A stretch of 13,181 bases of DNA from CAG-791 sp045117315 (GTDB lineage Bacteria > Bacillota > Clostridia > Lachnospirales > Lachnospiraceae). Of this stretch, positions 1-9,300 are shown piece by piece. The DNA is taken from assembly GCA_045117315.1 (NCBI GenBank), contig JBGUNJ010000010.1, forward strand, positions 1 through 13,181. Reading direction: 5' to 3'. Made by a program: the position numbers and the translations under genes. Position 1 is the stretch's first letter, and each line of letters opens with the position of its first letter. The notes under the pieces were generated by a model, which did no database searches, was not told the origin of the DNA, and was given only the letters and a program-made list of their open reading frames with translations.

Positions 1-90
1 AATGGGGCGAACGCCGTTCCACTCGGGTTTTTGCGCTGAAAATCGCGCAAAAACGCCTCGAATTCGAGGGGGTCTGTACTGTAACGCTGC
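1..90. repeat. Structured intergenic repeat block, left copy
   Basis: This gene-free block holds two adjacent dyads. A perfect 10-bp stem pairs 27-36 (GTTTTTGCGC) with 45-54, leaving an 8-nt loop, and a perfect 14-bp palindrome, CCTCGAATTCGAGG, follows at 56-69. The stretch 47-85 aligns with 13051-13091 at the other end of the window: 32 of 41 alignment columns are identical, with two one-base gaps. This points to two copies of a dispersed intergenic element. I do not recognise a named family. The block may continue upstream of the window. No coding potential is apparent here. Confidence 0.55.
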
Positions 91-127
91 TTCCCTATTA
101 AAACACATAATCTTCATATATTTATGT

Positions 128-155
128 TTGAAGTAACCAGATTTAGTGGTATTAT
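128..155 (+). promoter_or_regulatory. Candidate sigma-A promoter of the lipoprotein gene
   Basis: A -35-like TTGAAG (128-133) is followed after 16 nt by TATTAT (150-155), which is preceded by TGG and so forms an extended -10 element. The surrounding sequence is AT-rich. Transcription would start near 162, giving a leader of about 100 nt before the ATG at 261. The leader shows no clear riboswitch or terminator. The ribosome binding site GGAGGT (250-255) lies 5 nt before the start codon. Confidence 0.45.
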
Positions 156-260
156 GATATAGACATCGGATTTTTCGGCAATCGTTAATATCGTTTTTCT
201 TTTTGCGATCACAGGGTTCAGCTGCCCTTTTTCCATATTTGTGCGTACTGGAGGTTTCTC

Positions 261-2567
261 ATGAGATTATTTACCGGAAGACGTTTTGTTTCACTGTTTC
301 TTGCAACCGCTTTCCTTGTTTCAGCTCTGACAGGCTGCGGAGGCTATGCTCTCAAAAAAAGCACTAAAAATGAACCTGTCGCCGTCGCGAAGGCAGATTC
401 TTCGGTTATTTTTACAGAGATTCCTTCACCTCTTGAAAAAATCACTACCGAAAATATAGGTGCCGAGGATGATATGGGGGAGGAAGGGATCATGTATTCC
501 TCCACTTTTGCGAAAAACGGGAAATACTATACTCTTTATACCAACATCGGGGCTGCCGAGACCACAAGCCTGTCCTCTTTTGACGCAGATGGAAAGAAAG
601 CCTCCGAGTTCACGCTTCCTGTATCCGCGGACGGTTACATCTGCTGCGTCAGCGCTGACACAGACGGACGTATTTATGTGGTCTCCGAGGATGTTGACAA
701 GAAGGGAGATATGGTCTATATGCTCCGCTGCCTGGGAGAGAAACAGAAGGAAGTATGGAGCGTCAGGATCCAGGCTGATCAGGATTTCATGCCTCTTGGA
801 ATGGCCACTACCGATTCCTTCACTGCAATCCTTTCAGATTTAGACCTCTATATCTTTGACAACAAAAAGGGCGGGCAGAAAAAACTGAAGCTCCCGGCCG
901 ACAATATGATGGCTAAGGTCTGCAATGACAGCAAGGGAAATATCCTTCTGGTCGGATGGCCGGAGGACAAGCTCACTGTATGGAGCCTGGATTCAAAAAC
1001 ATTTAAGTTTAATAAGACCAAGACTGCTCCTGCCAATTTTTATTACACCGAAGGAGTGGCTTCCGGATCCGGAAAATATGATTTTTATCTGGCAAAACAA
1101 GAGGGTGTTTTCGGATTCAGGACGGATGGGTCCAAGCCTGTAAAAATAGTCGATTTCCCGGCATCCGGCCAGCAGTTCATAGAAATCACAGGTCTTGCAA
1201 TGCTGAGCCAGGAAAGTGCCCTGATCCTGTCCTATGATGATGATATGAACAGTATACCGACCCTGCTGAAAAAGGCGGACCAAAAGTCCGCCTCACAATT
1301 CAAAACTCTGACGATCGGCTGCCTGAGAGCCCCTTACAATCTAAAGGATGAAGTTTACAAATATAATAAAAGGAGTCAAAAATACAAGATCAGGATTGTA
1401 GAGTACTCACCAATGGACGAGGATGTCGGGGCGCTCAATGCGGTGATCAGCACCGGAGATGTTCCCGACATTCTTTGTGTCTCAGATGAAATACCGGTTG
1501 AAAGCTACGTGGAAAAAGGAGTGTTCGAAGACATGGAACCCTATTTCAGGGGGGATCCCGAGATATCCGGCGGACAGTATCTGGAGAATATACTGGATGC
1601 CTACAGGGTCAGGGGCAGGATGTACTTCATCACCCCTTCTTTTTCTTTAATGGGTATGGCCGGGAAAAAGAAAGACTTTGACCGGGACGATGATATTTCA
1701 TCCGATCAGAAAAATCGTGCCAGTAAAGGAGTATCTGTCGATCAGATTGAGAACAAGATCCGGCAGTATAACATGAAGTACGAGAAGGCACTGGGGATCG
1801 TGACCAGTACTGCGGTCCTCTCCTGGTTCACAGAATACTCCACGGACCAGTTCGTTGATTTTGAGAAGGGAAAATGCAGTTTTGACTCTGAGGAATTCAT
1901 AAATATTCTGAAATTCGCAAAAAAATTCCCCTCAAAATATAGAGACGGTGCTTTTGAGGAAGATTCCAATGCATGGGTCAGAAATAATGAACAGCTGATG
2001 AGCGAGTTCTTTCTGAACAGTGTCTATTCCTATATGACAATGCGTTACGGCCTGTTCGGGGAAGATATCGTTTTCACTGGTTTCCCGGGTGACGGTAATT
2101 CAGGTCCCGTGATCTACTGTCCCATCTATATGGCTGTCTGCCATGATTCTGACAATAAAGACGCCTGCTGGGATTATTTGCGCGAATATTATCTGGATGA
2201 ATACCAGAACAGTATTGAAAGCAGCTTTCCAGTGAACGCAAAATCTCTCGATCAGATGCTGCAAAAGGCCATGATTCCCGAATATATGACCTATACTGAT
2301 GAAAATGGCAAAGAAGTGACCGAGAAGGCTGAGGATTATTACTATGTTGGCAATTCACAGGTGACGATCCCAACTCCCTCTGAAAAAGATATCAGCCGCA
2401 TCAGGGCATATATCGATGAGGCCGCTCAAAAATCTGTCATAGACCAGCACATTTCCTCGATCATAAGTGAAGAGACCGGGGCTTTCCTGAAAGGGCAGAA
2501 GACCGCGGAACAGACGGCTGATATTATCCAGCGCCGCGTCAGTATCTACGTAAAAGAGATCATGTGA
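261..2567 (+). CDS. Lipoprotein: propeller-like domain fused to extracellular solute-binding domain
   Basis: This is a predicted 768-residue surface lipoprotein. The N-terminus has basic residues (R2, R7, R8), a hydrophobic stretch (9-23) and the lipobox L-T-G-C with Cys26 as the lipidation site. Residues about 60-345 carry repeated short strands with D-x-D/K-G-x-I/L-Y/L elements (TDGRIYVV, DSKGNILLV), which suggests a beta-propeller-like sensor or binding domain. From about residue 347 (KTLTIGC) the sequence resembles family 1 extracellular solute-binding proteins of carbohydrate ABC transporters: an opening strand, a segment with EIPVESYVEKGVFEDMEPYF, and a helical C-terminus. At 768 residues it is far longer than a usual binding protein (about 400-550). 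The start is supported by GGAGGT 5 nt upstream. No ABC permease or ATPase genes lie beside it in the window, so substrate and partner are unknown. addB follows after 57 nt with no visible terminator. The lipoprotein call is firm, the solute-binding fold likely, and the propeller an inference from pattern only. Confidence 0.8.
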   Translation: MRLFTGRRFVSLFLATAFLVSALTGCGGYALKKSTKNEPVAVAKADSSVIFTEIPSPLEKITTENIGAEDDMGEEGIMYSSTFAKNGKYYTLYTNIGAAETTSLSSFDADGKKASEFTLPVSADGYICCVSADTDGRIYVVSEDVDKKGDMVYMLRCLGEKQKEVWSVRIQADQDFMPLGMATTDSFTAILSDLDLYIFDNKKGGQKKLKLPADNMMAKVCNDSKGNILLVGWPEDKLTVWSLDSKTFKFNKTKTAPANFYYTEGVASGSGKYDFYLAKQEGVFGFRTDGSKPVKIVDFPASGQQFIEITGLAMLSQESALILSYDDDMNSIPTLLKKADQKSASQFKTLTIGCLRAPYNLKDEVYKYNKRSQKYKIRIVEYSPMDEDVGALNAVISTGDVPDILCVSDEIPVESYVEKGVFEDMEPYFRGDPEISGGQYLENILDAYRVRGRMYFITPSFSLMGMAGKKKDFDRDDDISSDQKNRASKGVSVDQIENKIRQYNMKYEKALGIVTSTAVLSWFTEYSTDQFVDFEKGKCSFDSEEFINILKFAKKFPSKYRDGAFEEDSNAWVRNNEQLMSEFFLNSVYSYMTMRYGLFGEDIVFTGFPGDGNSGPVIYCPIYMAVCHDSDNKDACWDYLREYYLDEYQNSIESSFPVNAKSLDQMLQKAMIPEYMTYTDENGKEVTEKAEDYYYVGNSQVTIPTPSEKDISRIRAYIDEAAQKSVIDQHISSIISEETGAFLKGQKTAEQTADIIQRRVSIYVKEIM
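1274..1292 (+). repeat. Perfect hairpin within the lipoprotein gene at the domain junction
   Basis: GGCGGAC (1274-1280) pairs perfectly with GTCCGCC (1286-1292) across a 5-nt loop, CAAAA. It falls in the codons for the linker KKADQKSASQ, just before the solute-binding domain begins near residue 347. No T-run follows, so it is not a normal terminator. It may be chance or may slow translation between domains. Confidence 0.4.
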
Positions 2568-2624
2568 TGTGATGTAATCCGGTTTATTCATTCATGTATA
2601 GAATACGAGGTCATAGCCACAGGT

Positions 2625-5600
2625 ATGAGTTATTCATTTTGTTTTGGACCCTCCGGATCAGGCAAAAGCCATTATCTGCGTAAAATGATCATTGAGAGGG
2701 CCGGAAAGTCGCTCTCCTCACTGGGGAAAGACAGGACCAAATATATTGTCATTGTACCCGAGCAGTATTCAATGCAGACACAGCACGAGCTCATAGACGA
2801 AGATCCCCGACATGTTCTGATGAATGTAGATGTGCTCAGCTTTGGAAGACTGGCACACCGCGTCTTTTCCGAGACAGGAGAGGATAAAAGAGCTGTTCTG
2901 GATGATATCGGCAAGAGCCTTCTGCTTCGAAGAGCAGCTTCGGGCTGTTTTTCCGATCTTCAGATACTTCGCAGGGGGATACACAGTCCCGGAATGATCG
3001 ACGAGATCAAATCCGTACTCTCGGAATTTATGCAGTACGGGATCGGGGAAGATCAGATTGAGGAGATGGCTGCTTTTGCCGAGGCCAATAAGAGAAACGC
3101 TCTTTCAATCAGGCTCAGGGATATAAAAATACTGTACAAGGCCTTTCGCGAAGCAAAAGAGGACCGCTATGTCACTTCGGAAGAGACACTGGATCTTCTG
3201 GCGGCAGGGATTCCCAAAGCGGGGAGCCTTCAGGGGGCTGTGATCGTCTTTGACGGCTTTACCGGATTTACCACTGTCCAGTACCGGGTGGTCACGGAAC
3301 TGATCCGCTGCGCCAAAGAGGTCATTTTTTCCTTTACTGTTTCTACTGATTCCGGACCTGATATTGCCGTCACTGCGGCCGGGGGCAGTGAGGGAGGTGA
3401 AGAAAACCTCTTTTATCTGACCCGCAAGACAGTGAGGGATATCATCCGCATCGCTTCAAAAGAAAAGCTTCCCAGGGGAAAAGACATCTACTTTTTCCAA
3501 AATCTGCCCCGCTACAAAAACAGCCCTGTCCTTGCCCATCTGGAGCAGCATCTTTTCCGTTATCCCGAAACTCCTTTTGAAGAAAAAAAAGAAGGGGAGA
3601 CAGACCTGAGCCTGCAGATCATAGCCGCCCCCACTCCCAGGGAGGAAGTGCGCAGAATCTTCAGCAGGATCGGTGAGATCATAGCGCGTACAGGCTGTGC
3701 TTACCGTGATTTCGCGATCGTGACTGCCGATCTGGAGACCTATGGGGACTTTTTCGCCCTGGAGGCCTCCCGCAGTGGTGTACCTGTCTATATCGACAGG
3801 ACCAGCGGTGTTTTTCATAATATTCTGATCGAGGGAATCCGGAGTGTTCTGCAGATCTCTTCGGACAGTTTTTCCTATGCATCGGTTTTCCGCTATCTGC
3901 GGAGCGGACTCAGCAGGCTGTCCGCAGAGGAAGTGGATCTTCTTGAAAACTATTGTCTGGCCAACGGCATTCGTGGAAGGAAGAAATGGGCCCTTCCTTT
4001 TGACGCGGACTGTGAATATGCACGAGTCAGATTCTTAAGTGAAGTGGAGCCGGTTACAGGCCCCTTACAGGTATCCGCGCCTGCCGAAAAAATCTCAAGC
4101 GTTCCCGACCCGGACACCGGCGCTGCTGACAGGCTTGGAAATGCGCCCGGCCCGGACACCGGCGCTGCCGGAGTTAATGTACAGTACGATGGTGTAAAAG
4201 CCGGCAGAACTGCTGCCAGACGGACCAGAACTGCCGCGGAGAGGACTAAAGAACTCTATGAATTTCTGGTCAGAGTAGATGCGCAGGAGCGGATCTTTTC
4301 TCTCTCAGAGAGCTTCGGGGCTGCAGGAGATGTTGTCAGAGAAAAGCAGTACAGCCAGATCTACCAGAAAGTGATCGACCTTCTGGACCAGATCCACGAT
4401 CTGACCGGCGGAGAAAGGATCAGCGCCCGTGACTATCTGGAGCTTCTGGAGGCAGGTCTTGCCCAGATCCGTCTCGGAACACTTCCCCAGCGAGTGGACC
4501 GTGTACTTGTCGGCGATATCGAGCGCACCCGCCTCACCCAGATCAGACATCTTTTTATCGCGGGAGTCAACGAGGGCAATATCCCCCGCAGCGCTTCCCG
4601 CGGGGGCATCCTCTCCGATATGGACAGAGAATTCCTGGCTGCCGGAGGAACGGTGCTTGCGCCCACGCCCAGGCAGCAGATGTTTATACAGAGACTGTAT
4701 CTCTATATAAATATGACCAAGCCATCAGAAACGCTGTCAGTCTCCTTCGCAAAAGTGTCCCAGGACGGCAACAGCCTCAGGCCATCCTATCTGGTGTCCA
4801 TGCTCAAAAATCTGTTCCCCGCCGTCTCCATTGAAATCACTGACAAGATTCCGCAGGCCAGTAAAATCATTGACAAATCCGGCGGACAGAGTGTCCTGGC
4901 GGACCTCCTGCGCAGGTTTGTGGACAGGAGCGGAGACAGAAGTCATTTTGAAGAGGATTTCTCTCTGCTCTATGGTTTTTATACCAGTCCGGAGGTCATG
5001 GCCGATCCCGTGGTCCGAAAGGCTGTTAACCGCCTCAGGGCGGCAGCCCTCTGCCGATACAGACCGGAGCGTCTGTCACCCGGGGTCGCCAGGGCAGTCT
5101 ACGGAAACAGGGTTTTCGGTGGTATCAGCCGCATGGAGACCGGCGCTGCATGTATGCTTCGTCAGCACATGCGTTATGGTCTTGGCCTCAGGGAAAGGGA
5201 TACTTATGAATTCGGGACGACGGATGCCGGAACGGTCCTGCACGCGTCGCTGCAGCGTTTTGACGGGCTGCTTCGCGCCGAAGGTATCAGCTGGAAAGAC
5301 TTCACTGAAGAGGACGCGTCACGCCTTGTAAAACAGGCGCTGCTGGAGGAGACTGCCAATTACCGGAATCTTCTGATCTACAAGTCTTTCCGGGATGAGA
5401 ACCGACTGCAGAGTTTCCAAAGACGTCTGCTTCGAACCGTGGAGACCCTCCAGTACCAGATTAAGAAGGGCGATTTTATACCCGTAGAGTCGGAACTTGG
5501 TTTCGGCGGAGGGCAGGGAGAACTGCCCCCGATCAGATTTGATCTGGGCAGCGGCCGCGAGTTGGTTCTCACCGGCAGGATCGACCGCGTCGACCTCTGC

Positions 5601-6272
5601 GAAGAGAACGGCAGGCGTTTCATCAGGATCATGGACTACAAGTCCGGAGGAAAGGATCTTGACCCTGACCAGATCAAAAGGGGACTTCAGCTGCAGCTGA
5701 TCACTTACATGGAAGCTCTGAGGCAGTACAGGGAATCTGTTCCCTCCGCAATGCTCTATTACCGCATGTTCGATCCCGTGATCAGCATCAGTCCCGAGCA
5801 GGCTCTGTCCCTTCGTGCTTCAGACTCTGCGGCAGCTTCAGCAGATGAAATGAATTCCGGTTCTGTCACAGATCTTCCCGAAAACACCTCCTCCTTATCC
5901 GAAACAGAAGAGAAGATTCTGCATGAAATCCGCAAACAACTGCGCCCCACCGGACTTGTTTACGATGATCCGGAAAGCGTCTCCCACCTGGACAGGGATT
6001 TATCAGAGACTTCCGATGTCATTCCTGTCGGAAGGAAAAAGGACGGAAGCTTTACCGCGGCTTCCAGAGTCATAGACCCTCAGCAATATCGTGAACTTGC
6101 CGACGCGGCCGCCGATGCGCTGTGCAGGATCGCCAGCTCTATCCTGGACGGGGATGTGACTGCATCCCCCGCCGTGATCGACAGCAGAAGTACTGCCTGC
6201 AGCTATTGTCCCTACCGTGAGGCCTGCGGCTTTGACATCAGAATTCCCGGCTATGAGAGAAGAAAAAGCTGA
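2625..6272 (+). CDS. addB: AddB, helicase-nuclease subunit B with Fe-S cluster
   Basis: AddB pairs with AddA to unwind and resect double-strand DNA ends until a Chi sequence is met, producing a 3' tail for RecA. The 1215-residue protein starts with the Walker A motif GPSGSGKS (8-15), which fixes the ATG at 2625; the ribosome binding site is weak (GAGG at 2607-2610). The RecB-type nuclease domain shows H873, GRIDRVD with D987, DYKSG with D1004 and K1006, and QLQLITY with Q1024 and Y1028. Four cysteines match the AddB iron-sulfur cluster: C843, then C1192, C1195 and C1201 in C-x2-C-x5-C spacing. In the known family AddB's nuclease cuts the 5' strand and its inactive helicase core reads Chi. It is somewhat longer than Bacillus subtilis AddB (1166), apparently through low-complexity insertions at about 476-540 and 1064-1090. 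addA follows after 34 nt, as expected for an addBA operon. Confidence 0.97.
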   Translation: MSYSFCFGPSGSGKSHYLRKMIIERAGKSLSSLGKDRTKYIVIVPEQYSMQTQHELIDEDPRHVLMNVDVLSFGRLAHRVFSETGEDKRAVLDDIGKSLLLRRAASGCFSDLQILRRGIHSPGMIDEIKSVLSEFMQYGIGEDQIEEMAAFAEANKRNALSIRLRDIKILYKAFREAKEDRYVTSEETLDLLAAGIPKAGSLQGAVIVFDGFTGFTTVQYRVVTELIRCAKEVIFSFTVSTDSGPDIAVTAAGGSEGGEENLFYLTRKTVRDIIRIASKEKLPRGKDIYFFQNLPRYKNSPVLAHLEQHLFRYPETPFEEKKEGETDLSLQIIAAPTPREEVRRIFSRIGEIIARTGCAYRDFAIVTADLETYGDFFALEASRSGVPVYIDRTSGVFHNILIEGIRSVLQISSDSFSYASVFRYLRSGLSRLSAEEVDLLENYCLANGIRGRKKWALPFDADCEYARVRFLSEVEPVTGPLQVSAPAEKISSVPDPDTGAADRLGNAPGPDTGAAGVNVQYDGVKAGRTAARRTRTAAERTKELYEFLVRVDAQERIFSLSESFGAAGDVVREKQYSQIYQKVIDLLDQIHDLTGGERISARDYLELLEAGLAQIRLGTLPQRVDRVLVGDIERTRLTQIRHLFIAGVNEGNIPRSASRGGILSDMDREFLAAGGTVLAPTPRQQMFIQRLYLYINMTKPSETLSVSFAKVSQDGNSLRPSYLVSMLKNLFPAVSIEITDKIPQASKIIDKSGGQSVLADLLRRFVDRSGDRSHFEEDFSLLYGFYTSPEVMADPVVRKAVNRLRAAALCRYRPERLSPGVARAVYGNRVFGGISRMETGAACMLRQHMRYGLGLRERDTYEFGTTDAGTVLHASLQRFDGLLRAEGISWKDFTEEDASRLVKQALLEETANYRNLLIYKSFRDENRLQSFQRRLLRTVETLQYQIKKGDFIPVESELGFGGGQGELPPIRFDLGSGRELVLTGRIDRVDLCEENGRRFIRIMDYKSGGKDLDPDQIKRGLQLQLITYMEALRQYRESVPSAMLYYRMFDPVISISPEQALSLRASDSAAASADEMNSGSVTDLPENTSSLSETEEKILHEIRKQLRPTGLVYDDPESVSHLDRDLSETSDVIPVGRKKDGSFTAASRVIDPQQYRELADAAADALCRIASSILDGDVTASPAVIDSRSTACSYCPYREACGFDIRIPGYERRKS
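4109..4168 (+). repeat. 18-bp exact direct repeat in the addB low-complexity insertion
   Basis: CCCGGACACCGGCGCTGC occurs at 4109-4126 and again at 4151-4168, a 42-nt (14-codon) period that keeps the frame and encodes PDTGAA twice. The preceding bases are also similar (GCGTTCCCGA and GCGCCCGG). This looks like an in-frame slippage duplication within the segment 4050-4244, which has no counterpart that I know of in typical AddB. Confidence 0.7.
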
Positions 6273-6306
6273 AGTCCCCGGTATTGCGCTATAAAGAAGA
6301 AAAAAT

Positions 6307-9300
6307 ATGGCTATAAAATTCACACAGGCCCAGCAGAAAGTGCTGGATGCCAGAAATCACAATATACTGGTCTCGGCGGCTGCAGGCAGCGGTAAGACCG
6401 CAGTACTTGTTGAGAGGATCGTCCGACTGATCACGGAAGGAGACAATCCTCCGGACATCGACCGTCTTCTGGTGGTGACTTTTACCCGGGCAGCGGCCGC
6501 CCAGATGCGGGAGCGCATCGGTGCCGCGCTCTCCAAAAGACTCAGGGAAGATCCCGGTAATACTCATCTGCAGAGGCAGGAAGTACTTCTTCACAATGCT
6601 CAGATCACGACGATCGACAGCTTCTGTACTTTTTTGCTGCGCAATTATTTCAGCGAGATCGATCTGGATCCCGGTTTCAGACAGATTGAACCGGCAGAGA
6701 ACAGTCTGATCGCGGCAGAAGTCCTGGACGACTTTCTGGAAGAAAAATATCAGGAAAAAGATCCTGCTTTTCTGCGCTGTGTGGAGTACTTCTGCACCGG
6801 TTCACGATCGGATGACAAAGAACTGGCAGACCTGATCCTGGAAGTCTGGGAAAGGGCAGGCAGTCATCCGTCTCCTGAGGCATGGATCAGAGAACGGTCC
6901 CGGGACTATGATGTACAAAGTGAGGAAGAACTCTTCGCCCAGCCCTGGATGAGATCACTGATCAGCAGGTCTGTCCAGCTGCTCCTGGAATCCGACAGCG
7001 CCTACGCTGCTATGCAGGATATCTGTCTGCAGCCGGATGGTCCGGATGCTGTCTGGCCTTTCCTTGAAGAAGAGAGAAGCGCCCTGTTCGGCAAGATCCG
7101 CGACATTGTACCCGGAATAGAAGAGAAGGAAGATCTGCGAAATCTCTGGGAGACGATCCTGAAGGCCGTATCGTGGCCTTTCCCTAACTATCCCGGCTTG
7201 CGGGGCAAAAAATATGCCCATTACGACAAGACCCTGAAGGATTCCGTTAAAGGGATGAGGGATCGCGAAAAAAAAGCAATCAAAAAACTTGCGGACAGCA
7301 TAAGCGGACAGTCTCCGGCCATGATCCTGGCTATGATGGAGTCTGCGGCGGAGCCTGTCAAAACTCTTTCCTCCCTGGTGCTTGATTTTTCAGCCCGCCT
7401 GCAGGAAGAGAAAAAACAGAGACATGTGATCGACTTCGTGGATCTGGAGCATTTTGCCCTGCAGATCCTGGCCGAGCGCAAAGAAGACGGATCTTATGTC
7501 CCCCGCAGAGTTGCCAGGGCACTCCGCAGCCATTACGCCGAAATACTGATCGATGAATACCAGGACAGCAATGAGGTGCAGGAGCTTCTCCTCCAGATCA
7601 TTTCCGGGGAAGATGAAGGGCGCAACAACCGCTTCATGGTCGGCGACATCAAACAGAGTATCTATAGATTCAGGATGGCCAGGCCGGAAATCTTTACTGA
7701 AAAATATGATACATACCGGCATGATGACCCCGTTACCGAACGGATCGACCTGGACCAGAACTTCCGGAGCAGAGCCGAGGTCCTGGAATGCGTCAATGAT
7801 ATTTTCATGCGCATCATGCGAAGAGAAATAGGGGGCGTCGATTACGATCAGAGCGTCTCCCTGAAAAAGGGAGCTGTTTTCCCCGATGAAAAAACTGCTG
7901 CGCCTGATGACCGGATTTCAGACGTAAATCCGGAGGCCTGCGCTGATGATTTACCTGGCGAAAATCCAGACTCCGGCAATGACGGAATATCTTTTGAACA
8001 GCCTTTATCGGGAAGTCATTCCGCCTCGCCTTACAGGGCCGAATTCTGGCTTCTGGACACTGCTTCTCCTGATGGGGAAGACGAAAAAGCTTCTTCCTCT
8101 GATTTTTCCTCTAAAGGTGATGGTTCCTTTACAGACGGCGGTTCAGGAGATTCTTATGATGGCAGCTCAGAAGACGGGGAGCTTTCCGGAGAGGAAGAAG
8201 GCACATCCGTCCTCGCGGGGGAGATCTCCGGCCTGACAGACCGTCAGAAAGAGGCGCTTCTGATTGCCAACCGCATCCGGCAGATTGTGGGAATACTCCC
8301 CGTCAGGGATGAGGACACACAGGAGATGAGGCCGGCCCGATACGGGGATATTGTGATCCTTCTGAGAAGTACGGTAGGCTGGAACGAGGACCTGCGGGCG
8401 GTTTTCGAGCAGGAGGGAATTCCTGCCTACGCGGATTCCAGAGGAGGTTATTTTGCCGCGGAAGAAATCCGGACCTTGATTTCCATGCTTCGGGTGCTTG
8501 ATAATCCCCGCCAGGATATCCCCCTCTATAGTGTTTTACGCGGATATTTCGGAGACTTCACGCAGGATGAGATTTCCCTGATCCGTCTGACATCCGATCA
8601 GGGCCTTCTATATGACAAACTGAAAACCGCAGCCGGAGAGGGACCTGCACCCGCCGACGAATCTCTGATTTCGCCTTTCCTTGCAGAAAAATGTGCTTCC
8701 TTTCTCGATTTTTTGCGAAAGTGGAGGGAAAGGATGCAGTACAGCTCTATAACCGAAATAGTCAACGGACTGCTGGAGGAGGCCGGTTATCAGGATTACT
8801 GCACGGCGCTTCCTGCCGGTGCTCAAAGAGCGGCAAACCTCCGCCTGCTGCAAACCCGCGCCGATTCTTTTGCGAAAACGGAATTCACCGGCCTCTTCCA
8901 GTTCCTCCGCTTCATAGACAAAATGAAGGAAAAGGAAATTGATTACGGCGAGGCCAACACTCTTGACGAGAACGCCGATGTCGTGCGCATCATGACCATC
9001 CACAAGAGCAAGGGCCTTGAGTTCCCGATTTGTATCGTCGCCGGCCTGTCAGGATCCTTTTCATTTAGAAAAAATGACGCCTCCGGTCCAGTGATCTATG
9101 ACGGAGACTGGGGCGTGGGGATCAATTACTTTGACGTGACTTCCAGAGTCCGTTCATCTACCCTGCGCCGCACGGAAATCGCGGAAAAAATCAGGCGGGA
9201 CAGCATGGGAGAGGAACTCAGGGTCCTCTACGTGGCCATGACCAGGGCTAAGGAAAAGCTGATCCTGACCGCCTGCCAGAAAGGAATGAAAAAGAAGCTG

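Noticed and set aside
2568..2624. Separate promoter or terminator between the lipoprotein gene and addB
   Set aside because: There is a TATAGA-like string near 2597 but no well-placed -35, and no hairpin with a T-run, so neither can be supported.
4831..5331. A 166-codon + strand reading frame
   Set aside because: It lies inside addB in another frame; the AddB frame carries the conserved residues, so this is a shadow.
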